Source of the DNA: Cryptomeria japonica
Taxonomy: Eukaryota > Streptophyta > Pinopsida > Cupressales > Cupressaceae
Reading direction: 5' to 3'
Assembly: GCF_030272615.1 (NCBI RefSeq)
Contig: NC_081415.1
Coordinates: 262,198,425 to 262,262,424 of the forward strand
Length of the DNA stretch: 64,000 nt
The position numbers and the translations under genes are program-made. This document shows, piece by piece, positions 11,400-22,279 of the stretch. Below the pieces are notes generated by a model, which worked only from the letters and a program-made list of their open reading frames with translations, did not search any database and had not been told where the DNA came from. Each line of letters opens with the position of its first letter. Position 1 is the first letter of the stretch.

Positions 11400-11639
11400 A
11401 AAGAAGAAAGATAACTTTTAAGTTAAAATTTAAAATTTTAACTTATAGGATGGAATTCCAAGATCGAATACAAAGTATTTGAGGACATAAGAGATCACAA
11501 AAATGTCTCAAAACCTTGACTTTAGAGAAAAGAGGACGAAGTTGAGAAAAAATTGTATGGGTTATCTTGTTTTCACACAAAACGAAAACAAGGATAACAC
11601 AAAGAACAACATAGCACTTGGTGTGAACCTAGTTGGTGG

Positions 11640-12620
11640 ATGTTTGACAATCTTACATCCCAATGTAACAAAATATTACAAAGGAGATACCTTGGCAATG
11701 AGGATCCAAGAATAGTTCTAATGGTAGAAAATCCCCCAAATGGTTCTTATATTTGGAGATTCATGATGTATTGTAGGGCCATCATAATAGACCATTTGTC
11801 TTGGGTTACCAATAATAGTGAGTTTTTCAACTTTGGGGCCAATTCATGAAATATCCTTGAGCCTCTCTTTGAAATTTCAAAACTAAATGAGAGAAAATAA
11901 ATTATGGATGATTTGTGGGTGACAATAAATAGGCTATGTAATTAAGAATTCTAGTGCAAATGGTATAGACTAGGTATAAAAAGATTTTAGTAGGGCACCC
12001 ATCTCATCCTCAAGTAGAATTTAGATCATGGAAGAGTTTATTGATAAAATAATTTCATTTCTTCCTAAAATAATAGAACTATTTGGAGTAGGTCTAAATT
12101 AGTATGTTATTTTATCAAACTCATGAACCATATTTGAAATACAATCCCAACCAGCTCTTTGTGGTTGTCTAATCTTTACTAGAGTGTAAATGTGCTTTTC
12201 AAAGGTTATAGCCTTTTATTGGACATGATGCATTAGAAAATCCTTACTAGTGACAGATTGGGAACTAGTAGTGTCATTTTCTCCTTATGGTGCCCAATAT
12301 GCTTAAATGTAAATAAATAATATTTACCATATGTTACTATGTTGTTATTTTGCTAGTGAAAGCTAAAATTGACTAATTGAGTGGGTGGGTTGGGTAGGAT
12401 CCTTTAGAGAGATATACTAGATTTATTTCAAAGTCGGCTAGATATTTACAATAAATTAATCTACGTAAGGTTGTGGTAGCTAGTCCCTTGATATGGAAGG
12501 AAAGAAATAAAAAAATTTCCAATGATAGGCCAATAAATGTATAAGATGTCGAAAAAAAAATAGATGTTGGTATAAATGAATTCTTTAATATCAAGGTAAG
12601 TAAATTGAATATTAGGTAAT
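11640..12620 (+). pseudogene. LINE ORF2 C-terminal region with zf-RVT
   Basis: Segments read in shifting frames. QRRYLGNEDPRIV followed by GSYIWRFMMYCRAIIIDHLS and WVTNNSEFFNFG (11670-11845) is the plant L1 region between RT and the zinc-binding reverse-transcriptase domain (zf-RVT). CPICLN, then IYHMLLCCYFASES and LIEWVGW (12290-12390), match zf-RVT. WKERNKKISNDRPINV (near 12495-12540) matches the W+ERN segment that follows it. Many stops and shifts make it a dead copy. The RNase H that should come next is found at 13870-14340 in the same orientation, after an unexplained gap. Confidence 0.65.
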
Positions 12621-13860
12621 ATTGATGCAGAGGATAAACAAGAAATTGCAAACCTAGTGGGATTCAACCCTAGCTATGTAAGATTTCTTACAAACTTTTA
12701 CTCTAGGTTCAGTACCCTAGGAAGGCCTAATTGAACATTCACTCACTCTTATACCTTCTCAAGATTCTTAAACCCTCAACATAATCCACAAGGCCTCTTA
12801 AAACCCTTACTTTGCAAGACAACTCAAAAAAATCAAATTTTCTCATGAAACCCTCAACTCACTAGGCTTCATGACAATCTTTCTTGCTAAACACATGCTC
12901 AAACCTACATATCTTGCACAAATGATTGAATATTTAGACTTTTTCTTTGGTGGACACATAGGAAGAAGTCTAATGAAGGATTATACCAAGTTTCATAATT
13001 ATTTAATGGTGCAAATAAAAGTTATGAATTTTTTAAGCTCACTGAAAAACCCTAGCTCTGTGACAGGGCAACCAATGATATTTTTGTCATAACTTGAACA
13101 AAACACAATGAAATCACTCCAAACAAATTTAATTTGATTCTTTATAAATAGAATAAAATTTTCCAACCATTTCCAGGCCTTCCACTATCCGTACAATACC
13201 ATACAAAGCAAAACTTAGACTATTATGGTTGGAAATTTGTCAAGAAATAAATAATTTTCATCAAAGCTCCTCTACATTTTCTTAAAGCATGGTTTCTCAT
13301 TCATTCCATGTCAATATACAACAAAAATAGTTACAATTTGAATATTATTTTCTTTTTGCATCCAAAAACCTAATATCATTTTTTAACAAAAAGTGCAAAA
13401 ATATACCTTTTTTCCAAGACTTCAAACCTAACATAAGTTGGTAACTCACTTAAAACCCCACTTGGGTGGTTTAAGAGGATAATTATAATATTATTTTCCC
13501 CTTTTACAATATATTCAACCTCCTTAAATAACATAACTAACTTTTGACCTCCTAGGACTCATCAAATTCAAATATCTAATCATAGTCTTTTGGAGGGAAA
13601 CTCCTCTAGACCTTATTACATACTCAAAAGGATTCCATTGAGTGGTAATCCATGTTATAACACAAAAATGGACCTCTTCATGAACTTTCTCATCAAAATC
13701 CAAAACTTAATTTTTCATGTTGTTAGATGCTCTTGCATCAAATATGCTCATTAGAACAAGTAGATAATGAATTCTTGGATATTTTTAAAGATCCCCACTA
13801 ATCACTATTCAAATGTCTCCATGAGAACTCTTAAGAAATAAAAGAAGACAAAATGGTCGG
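12621..13860. other. Anonymous AT-rich DNA separating two parts of a LINE
   Basis: No coding homology seen on either strand. It lies between the W+ERN segment and the RNase H of what looks like one LINE, so it is probably an insertion. I could not find matching termini or a clean duplication; a possible left edge is TGCAGAGGATAAACAAG near 12624. Confidence 0.35.
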
Positions 13861-13869
13861 CCTCTTTGA

Positions 13870-14345
13870 GTGTAAGATTAGATATGAATTTTAACAAGGC
13901 CTCTCGAAGAAATCTTGGGGCATCAAGTATAGATTACATCATTAGAGATGAATTAATAATGCTTATTGGGGAGGTTCTAAAAAAATCCTCTAAGTAACAA
14001 TAATAAGGTTGAGCTAGAAGCTTTGTACATATGAAAATTTAAAATCACATGAACAAAAGAATATCAAAATCATTTACATAGAAGATGATGATATAATTTG
14101 AATTAATGCAATTAAATCCATTAATGTGTTTAATTATGAATTAAAAATGAAGATTAATTTAATTGATGCAATATTAGATAAGATGGATAATTACTTAGGT
14201 AAACATATGTATTAAGAATCCAACATGGCTATGAATTTCCTTGTAAATTAGGATATTGAGCAAGATGAAGGATATACTGTGTCAAATTAGAGTGATGAAT
14301 GGGAAGATGATTGGCATATTGTATTAGTCTAGTATGATAATTTGG
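13870..14345 (+). pseudogene. LINE RNase H domain (RVT_3 type), decayed
   Basis: The text MNFNKASRRNLGASS...YIIRDELIMLIGEVLK, then NNNKVELEALYI after a one-base shift, then IYIEDDDII*INAIKSINV, parallels the plant LINE RNase H pattern (NFDGASRGNPG...IIRD; NN.AE.EAL; L.IEGDS..VINAI). The first catalytic Asp has become Asn (NFN) and GDS has become DDD, so it is inactive. Orientation and order agree with the LINE remnant at 11640-12620. Confidence 0.55.
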
Positions 14346-15519
14346 GAGACACACGTAACGAAGGCAATTCCTAGACGAGCTCACAAGATATGTTGTTGCA
14401 TGAACAAGTATCCTATGGAGTTCATTTGTAAAGTGAGGAATGCCTTAATAAAGATTCTACATGTGACATATGTAGGAGGTTTAATAGAATAGGATTGAAG
14501 GATAATGCAGAGTTAAGAGAGTGCCATAGATTTTTCACGTTGGGTTTCCTGAAGTGTAACCTAGAGAAGCATAGGAAATTTATGGTTGCATAAATTTTAT
14601 TTGTTTTATATAGTAGTAGTGATGTAATCATGATCAACAATCTTATCTGAGTTCAATTACATAGTCAAAATAACAAATTCATTTAATTGAAATAAAATTG
14701 ATGCAAATAAAATATTAATATTATTTATCAACTTTAAAATTGATTACAATATGTTTGTTCAGATAAAATTTGTTTCAACATATACTGCCACTCACATTAT
14801 ACACATATGGCCCTTCATGGCTTCTTTCTAATTCTTTGGATTTGAGTCTCTCAACCAGCCTCTATTCTTGTAAGCCATTGATCCCTTCTACACGTCCTCT
14901 CCAATCTTCTTCTAAAATTTTCTGTTTGCCTTTTATTTTCTTTGTGTTGCACCTTTTTGTCTTCTATCCCTATTTTGAGGTTTTTCATCTCCCAATCTTC
15001 AGCCTTAGTATTGTCCCCTAAATAAAATCTTTCTCTTTCCTTTTATCTTCTTTACAATTGATTACATAAGAATATTTCATTGTTAACCGGTTCTTTAATC
15101 AAACATAGGTTGTTATAATAGATTCTTTCAAAACCTATCAGAGTTTCAATAGGTTCTTGAAAACTTGTCGGATTCTGATAGTGGTTTCAAAACTAATTTA
15201 AAATTCCAACATTAAAAATATTCCTTGAAAATCATTTTTCCCACGCTTCCAATATCCTTTCATGCTTTCTTTTAACTTTCCAAAAATTCTCTCCTTTGCT
15301 ATGCAAGATGGTTGTGAATAGCTTGTAGGGGATTTGCAGTGTTTTCAAAACCATGTTATAAAAGCCAATATATTTGTAATAGCTTCAAAATTGTCTCCAC
15401 CGTCTTCATAATGCCTCCTTGAATATTTTTATTTATTTTCATAAAGGTTGTGAGTTGTCTACATCGTGTTTTGACAAATGTTTGACAACCTTGTTGGGAG
15501 CTAATGAGGTTGTGACAAT
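14346..15519. other. No gene seen; AT-rich spacer
   Basis: I see no domain-bearing frame, RNA gene or clear repeat here. The segment ends at the outer edge of the truncated Tat LTR, with ACAAT just before the LTR terminus. Confidence 0.4.
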
Positions 15520-16266
15520 TGTCGTATGTAAAATTCATTATTGCTTAATTAGAAATAAAGGGAAATCACGAATCCATATTCTAATCAAAGAATTCTAAAC
15601 AAACTGCAATGAAATAACACAATCAAGCAAATAGGAATGTAAAATATTAATCAAAACTCTATTCCATGATTGCATATAGCTTCCATTTTTCTTCTCTTCT
15701 TTGTGGTATGACGGCTCTCAGATATTGCGCTGGCAACCTACAATTGCCACAAAGATTCAAAGTTCGTGATTGTTGAAAATGGAGATTGAATTCTCAAATT
15801 ATATATTATTGGAGAGGATTGAATGAGAGGTGGAACAGAATGATCAAGAGGTGGAACTCAGGTGAGCTCACATGCTAATTGATAGTTGAACTACTAATTT
15901 GGAGGTGAAACTCAATTGATTGAATAGATAAACTAAGTTAACTGATTGAGAAAAAAGTTGATTGAAAGATGAAAAATAATGATTGGAGGAGAATTAATTG
16001 ATGATGCAATTAATCAATTAATTGAAATAATTAATTAATATAGATGGAATAGTTAACTGATTGAAAGCTTTTTGGAAAAAAACAAAGTGGAAGATAGAAA
16101 TAGAGATTCAAAAGATAATGATTTAATTAATTAATTTATTGAGTTAATTAATTTAGCATGTTCTTGCACTTTGACTTTGATTTTTAATTTAATCTTTGCA
16201 TGAGATTTAATTTAAATATTGAATTTATTCTAAATTCAATTTGTTATTTGAAAATATTTAGAACTT
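15520..16266 (-). mobile_element. Truncated LTR (copy 2) of the minus-strand Tat-type gypsy element
   Basis: Plus-strand text from TGTCGTATGTAAAATTC onward aligns almost base for base with 22280-23030: the same GCTTCCATTxTTCTTCTCTTCT, GAATAGATAAACTAAGTTAA and paired AATTAATTAATT runs. The terminus TGTCGTATG/TGCCGTATG is the LTR 3' end in minus orientation. Homology stops at GAACTT (16266), where a SINE begins. The 5' part of this LTR and all downstream pol of its element are missing. Confidence 0.75.
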
Positions 16267-16549
16267 TTTTTTTATATATAATAATGCCTAGTAAAATTTT
16301 TAATGTGATCGGCGATGCTGGCATGACATGCCCTCCAGCTCCATGTGAAATGCTTTTGACCCGAAGCTATGAACTGATGAGGCCACAACCCAGGGACCTC
16401 ATTCCCACACTTCACTTGTTCAAACCCACAAGCACAACGGCCCAACGAAGACACGAGGCCTATGAGCACAATGGTCCAGCAAGGGTTTGAAGCTTGGTGG
16501 TCACTTCACCAACGAAGTGTTTTAACTGTGACACTACATGTCTGAAGAC
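16267..16549 (-). mobile_element. tRNA-derived SINE, copy 2, at a deletion junction
   Basis: On the minus strand it runs from GTCTTCAGACATGTAGTG to ACTAGGCATTATTATATATA plus an A-rich tail. It is about 85% alike (by eye) to the SINE at 23318-23605. An A-box-like TAGTGTCACAGTTAAAACAC is followed at the expected distance by the B-box position (CTTCAAACCC here; GGTTCAAATCC in copy 1). Its 5' end sits in the protease frame (HNKS) and its 3' tail abuts mid-LTR, so one target-site duplication is lost and the SINE marks a large deletion. Confidence 0.55.
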
Positions 16550-19121
16550 TTATTATGTATGTAATATTCTAGATGTAGTGGATCATTATGGAAAAGTCTA
16601 TCACTAGGAACATCTCATTGTGTAAAAGCAATATGGGTAACATCAACCAAATTCCCTACCATGGATTGAAAAACATTTTCATCTATATCTCTGTCGAGTA
16701 CTGAATCTTGAACTGCTTTATCCAGGATATCTTTGTGATTTGGTGATATACGCAATAGTTCAAAGAGTGATATCTGTGTTGGGATTTTCTTCAGTTTCTC
16801 AACCACATTATAGTCCCCTACTGTTGGTGATTGGTTTGGTGGTATTCCTTTCAAGGTTACTTTTGATCTGCAAGTAACTACTGCACAATCTCTATCTCTT
16901 GGATTTATTGTGATAGTAGCCATTGTATTATCTCTTATGAGGGGCATTTCTGCAACATATGTTGTGTTATCAAGGTTTATTTCATATCCCATCTTATAGT
17001 CAGCATGTGTAAGTCTAGCATTCATGATTTGTGCTATAATTTCATCTTCAAACCATCCTAAATAAAATGGTACGTCATGTCCCCAGTCCACAAGACAAAG
17101 ATTCCCATCTTTATCATATTGTGGTTCTTTTGACATCATGCAAACTTGGTTATCATAGTTATCAGTCTCTTGACTTTGCTCATCATCATCAAGTTCTTCT
17201 TGTGAATCAACATTTACTACATCTGTTGAGCTAACAACATGAATAGTATAGTCATATGAGACTTTTGTGTAGTTGGTAGTGTTGTCTTGTGTTCCTGATG
17301 TGGATGCCTTACCTTTATCATGTGTGACAAAAGGATCCTTAAAGATGGTGTGATTTCAGTTCACTGAAGTTTAATTGGTATCAACTATGATGTCACCTTG
17401 ATCTATCAGGTCCTGAATTAAGTTCTTCAATTTATAGCAACTTGTAGTTTTATGACCTTTTGTACGATGATAGTCACATAAATCATTATCATTCCATCAT
17501 GTAGGTTTTAAAGGACCCGGTTAATATACTCTAGCTTCTGGTAAAGTGATCATATTTGTTTGTATTAATTTCTTTAACATTGATTCAATAGGCTCACCCA
17601 GTGGTGTGTAGTTCCTTTTTGGAGCATTCGTCCTTGAGAATCTTGTGTTTGCAACTTGTGCAGCATTTGCATTTGTTGATACTATGTTATTTTCTGTATT
17701 CAGACTAGATGATTGAATTGGGCCTTGTAAAGATACAATCGGTTGACCTTTGTTTACTGTACGGGCACCTACAACACCATCATTGGTCACATTCTTATTT
17801 TTTGATCAGAAATTAGATTTATCATTGTTGGCGTTGTTTGCAGAATTTCCATATTTTATGATACCTTGTTCTACAAGTCCCTTCTCACACTTTAAAGCCT
17901 TTTCAGTGATTTATTTAAATATGGTCAAACATTGCTTTTGTATTGGGTACTTAATTTTTGGGATTAAGTTTTCTGCGAACATGTCAACTTGCTCAGTTTT
18001 AGGAATAATAGTCTTGCATCGTCTGTAGAGAGATCTCCATCTTTGTAAGAAGGATACAAATGTTTCATTTTTGTATTGTTTTGCAGCACATAGGTTCATC
18101 AATGTAACCAGGGTTTCATTGTTATCCAAGAAGTTAGCAATGAAATGTTCATCTAGTTTACCCCATGATGTGATCATTGGTGGGAGATGTGAAAACCACT
18201 CCAAGGCCGAACCTCCAAGAATTTTTGGGAACAATCTCATTAGATAAGTGTCTTCAGTTTCAACCTCTATACATGCAATGAATAATTCTCCGATGTGATC
18301 TCTAGGATCACCTTTCCCTTGGTATCTGTCAAATTTTGGTGTTTCAAAATGTGGGGGAAAGGAGACATGTATATTGTATGATCAAAAGGATAAGGATGCA
18401 AGTTCTTCATTGTATAGCTCTTTTTGTCATTACTGGTTTGCATAGTTGTCATCTGTTGTTGCGAATTCTGAACTTGTTGGGTTAATTTTTTTTTTTGAGT
18501 CAGTGGTACACTTTGTGCGTGTATATTTCCCACAAAAGGATTTGTGGTAATATAACTAGGATGTTGTTGAAAGGTACCATAACTATAATTTTGTGTGTTA
18601 TGAGTTCCGTTGGGTATTGTGAAATAAGCAAATTGTGAACCCGTGTTTGACTGGGTTGTACTCATTGTATTAGTGGAACCTGGGTTTATGTTCTAATGAC
18701 TATATGTAGAACCTATTGAATAGGAAATCAGAGGTTGAGTCGCACTTGTTGTATGAGAAATATGTGAGGCTAGTGTTTGAATTGGTGCTAAAATACTTGA
18801 CATTATTGGTGTAGTTTGAGAGGCTATGATAGCCTACTTTTGTGCACTAATGTTAATTGTTGAGGATAATGCACTCACTTGAGAACTTGTGTTTGACACC
18901 AAATTTGCTTGGGTTGACAATGTTGATGCATTTTGAGAGAAACTTGAATTCATAGTTGGTGTTTGCGTTGCATTTGGTATTTGATTGGTATTTTGACCTA
19001 AAGTGGTTCTTGTTGATAAGATCGTTGTGACATCAAAATCTGGAGGTAACTTGGCACCATTCTGTAATAACAAAGAAAGATATTGATCTCTATCATTGTT
19101 TATCAGGGCATTTAGAATCAT
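16550..19121 (-). pseudogene. gag: Ty3/gypsy (Tat-type) gag and start of protease
   Basis: Reads from about 19121 downward. A Q/S/T/N-rich N-terminus is followed by the retrotransposon gag core at 18240-17911 (LFPKILGGSALEWFSHLPP, then FVSFLQRWRSLYRRC, then VDMFAENLIPKIKYPI). Next comes a zinc-finger-like CDYHRTKGHKTTSCYKLKNL near 17455, an acidic linker, and a pre-protease region at 17139-16615 (LKKIPTQISLFELLRISPNH, the usual LK.....IS..ELL..SP.H box), then DVPSDRLFHNDPLHLE leading into protease. The aspartate active site is not reached because a SINE/LTR junction cuts the frame at 16549. Several stops and shifts. The gag core and the box before protease are typical of plant Tat/Athila elements. 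Confidence 0.8.
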
Positions 19122-19789
19122 AAGGACATGTGGGTCTTGTTGAGATGACTCAATTTCCTCACGTGTTAAGTTTTTTTTGTAGCTCCTATATTATTGGTAT
19201 GACATATGGATTTGACTATTGAGAGTTTTGACTGCTTGACATGTCCATGTTCCAAGTAGGATTAACTAGCAAGTCACTCTTTGGGTCCATTTTACTCTTT
19301 GCCATTTTTTACGGGCATTTAAGACTTCTATATGAGGACACTTTAGAACCTAATGAGAGACGACGAGAGACCTAGATTATGAATGCAAGACTCTAAACCC
19401 AAAAGCGAAGTATGCAACACTAGACCAAATTCTCTACTGGGGATTAGGACGCGGGACTTGTTGAGTACTTTGAGATTTTTGCAACACAAGTTTTTCAAGT
19501 TCTTCTCTTAGAAGTTTTGCAGCAATTTCTCTATCAAATATAAACACAATTTTATACTCTCTATCTAGCTCATACTCAACTCCTATGTACTAAGGTGCAC
19601 TTGTCTTTAATTGCCAAGCCAAGTTATCTAAGCCATCAATGATTTCTCGTTGACCATCGTTTGGCACTAGATTAGGTTGCTCAAAGGGGAGAAAACCATC
19701 ACCTGGGAGACCCATTAGAACACATGCTATGACTTTCTAGGTTGATTATGCAAATGACGACGAACTAAGACAGACATATATAACACCTA

Positions 19790-20111
19790 GACAAGGACTA
19801 AAAGTGAAGATTATAACGACACTAAAATGAACTAGGAGGTTAATGAGACACAAGTAAGGACTTATGTGAAGATTATGATGACACAAATTATAATGAGGAT
19901 GATAACTAGGACTATGCAAGGACTTATGCAAAGGACGTAAATGAGGACTAAAATGAGGATGATAATAAGGACATAAATGAGGACTAAAATGAGGACTATA
20001 ATGAATACTATGCAAAGGACGTAAATGAGGACTATAATGAGGACGATAATAAGGACTATGCAAGGACTTATGCAAAGGATGTAAATGAGGACTATAATAA
20101 GGAATATGCAA
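19790..20111. repeat. Minisatellite in the gypsy leader
   Basis: Short units of the form AGGACTATAATGAGGAC, GATAATAAGGAC and ACTATGCAAGGACTTATGCAA are repeated many times with variation. The result is a 320-bp purine-rich block lying between the LTR/primer-binding site and gag of the minus-strand element, that is, in its untranslated leader. Confidence 0.7.
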
Positions 20112-21089
20112 GAACTTAGGACTCTAAGAACTCCTATGGTCACAAGTGTGTAAGATTTTGGATGTTGTTGGCCTATCAGGTGTTTCAAGGTAGACTATGT
20201 TTCAAATAATTCTATTTGTAGGACAAGTCTGTTATTTTCCAAATCTGAGAACACTATCTGAAGATAAATATAGCTAAGTGAACTGTGTTTTGACAAACTC
20301 TGAGAATTTAGAGATATGCAAGATAGGGCTTGAAATAGCCCAAGCATTGACTCAATACTGGTCTAGTACAACAATCCACATAAAAGCAGATAAGACAATC
20401 TTCGGCTGGATATTGGAAATCATTCAATGAGCCCCTTACGGAATACCGAAACAAGATGAACATCTAGAGAGTCTGGCAGCACTGGCTCCACTCCACGGCA
20501 CACACTTCTTGGGCATGCCAGTCTCTCTTACCCTGAAGATCTGAAGATCTTATCACCCAGGGATTTATGTCTCACAATGCAAGGTACATGAAGGGTATCT
20601 ATGGGGTATGATCCGCACTCTCGAAATCAATGAATGTGGGATTTGAGCTACTAAGTTGGTTCTTATTGTAAGTTTTGAGGGGTCCCGATCCAACAACGGA
20701 TTCTCAGATCAAGCCACTTAGGGCTTTAGTTAATATTATCGGTGCAGGGAAGGCCCCCAGATATGTCAAATTCACTCAAAACTCTAGCCATCTGACTAGT
20801 ATATTTATATAGTGGCTTGAAAAACCCACTCGGGAGTACGCTGGGAGAGATGATATCCCCAACGCATCCCAATTCGAAGTACCTCTGTGGGGTGATGAAA
20901 TCTGCAATCAAAGATACCCCTCACTAATAAAAAGAAAAAGTGGTTGTCGTTATCACCTTTCCCTCTCTCCCAAGACCCTGAAGGTGGGTGGAAAGGTACT
21001 TAATGCAACAATAGGTCCACCCCAAACACAATTAAAAATTTGTTCCCTTAAATATAACATATTGTGATTTAATCTATTGATAAGATCAA
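20112..21089 (-). other. Gypsy leader, no coding signal
   Basis: Part of the leader between primer-binding site (22259-22276) and gag. It has mixed composition and is less AT-rich around 20400-20950. No domain-bearing frame or structured repeat recognised. Confidence 0.4.
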
Positions 21090-21305
21090 TTCACATTCAT
21101 TTTAAAAGACCAAACTGAGGTGTAAGATACGCATGTGCATGTTAATTTTAAAACACCAAAGTGAAGTGTGAAAGCATGCATGTCAATTTTAAGCAGATTT
21201 ATTTTAAGCACCAAACTGAAGTGTGAAAGCATGCATGTGAATTTTAACCAAAATTGTTTTAAGCACCAAATTCAAGTGTGAAAGCATGCATGTCAATTTT
21301 AACCA
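21090..21305. repeat. Four-copy tandem repeat in the gypsy leader
   Basis: Copies carry AAGTGTGAAAGCATGCATGT followed by CAATTTTAA and AGCACCAAACTG. They start near 21117 (most diverged), 21166, 21217 and 21277. Spacing is about 50-60 bases because of a short insertion in the third. Confidence 0.65.
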
Positions 21306-21662
21306 AAATCCCAAAAGTGATTTAATGCCAAAGGACCTTGCGATCAAATTGTTAGTGGTTTCCAAAATGATCTGGAATGATTCAGCCTTCTCTGTATTTT
21401 CGCCACATGTTGCAAACATGGAATCAGTAACCAAAGACAAACATAGAAAAATAGAAAACCAAACTATCATCAAAATGAATGCATGATTATACCTGCGCAA
21501 ATGCGTGATCCTGCATGGGTGATTGCATGATACAAACTGGTCGATTGAGTAATTCTGACAGGTCGATTGCAGTAAAATGATAGGGCGAATGAGTGAACAT
21601 CAAAGGGTGAATGTGTGACAGACAAACAGACAATTTTTTAAAAAAATCTAAAAAGCCTAAAT

Positions 21663-21911
21663 TTAATCAGAAACCTGCAAAACAGACTGTGAAGCCCTAG
21701 TAAGATCTCTCATCAACCAATCTATATTAATCAAGTCATATTTCACTATGTATGATAAAACTAGGTTGTTGTATATGTCAATAGCTGGTTGGTCCTCGAG
21801 GTCTTGTATCCTTTTTTCTGCCCTTCGAATTCGTTGATAGTGTCTGGCTTGCCTCCTTTGTTCTATTGTTCTTCGAGCACCTGAAATCTTAAATTTTACA
21901 TTATGTGCCAT
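21663..21911 (-). CDS. Small basic ORF in the gypsy leader (possible ORF1)
   Basis: An uninterrupted 82-codon frame between the primer-binding site and gag. It starts MAHNVKFKISGARRTIEQRR and continues with an R/Q/E-rich helical stretch (RIRRAEKRIQDLEDQ), then a less charged C-terminus. Family not recognised. Some Tat-lineage elements (Ogre) have an extra ORF upstream of gag, and its place here fits that. A chance frame is also possible, but lack of stops amid a badly decayed element makes it worth noting. The neighbouring leader holds diverged TGCGTGATnCTG phrases (21490-21600, 22030-22155). Confidence 0.4.
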   Translation of the reverse strand: MAHNVKFKISGARRTIEQRRQARHYQRIRRAEKRIQDLEDQPAIDIYNNLVLSYIVKYDLINIDWLMRDLTRASQSVLQVSD

Positions 21912-22258
21912 AAGATGTTACATGAAAAGCATCATATAAGGATAAACAATCTTCAGATTTACAAAATTTAATACAGAATTAAGACATAACATCATAAAAA
22001 CAAGATAAACATAATTTCTAAACAGATCTGACAAATGTGTAATGATATCTAGACTAATGCGTGATGGGATTTGCATGAATGCGTCACCCTGTCTAGTCGA
22101 TTGTGTAAATCTGTCTATGCAATTGTGTGATTCTGTATACGCGATTGCGTGATGATTAAATCCACCTTTGAAATCCATACAAAACCTGCAAAAAATCTAA
22201 AAATTTGTATGATCTACAAAAATCACACAGAAAACACAGGGGGTTAATTAGTCCTTGT

Positions 22259-22276
22259 TTCACGTCGGATTCACCA
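22259..22276 (-). promoter_or_regulatory. Primer-binding site, complementary to tRNA-Trp 3' end
   Basis: Minus strand TGGTGAATCCGACGTGAA starts three bases after the LTR terminus. Its complement ends CACGTCGGATTCACCA, which differs at one base from the 3' end of plant nuclear tRNA-Trp as I remember it (CACGTCGGGTTCACCA). The position and the CCA pairing make the primer-binding role firm; the tRNA identity rests on memory. Confidence 0.7.
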
Positions 22277-22279
22277 AAA

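Noticed and set aside
16272-16490. Opposed frames over the SINE (also 23328-23618)
   Set aside because: A tRNA-derived SINE is non-coding; the frames are chance.
19746-20188. His/Pro/Tyr and Ile/Leu/Val repeat proteins
   Set aside because: Frames across the AGGACTATAATG minisatellite in the gypsy leader.
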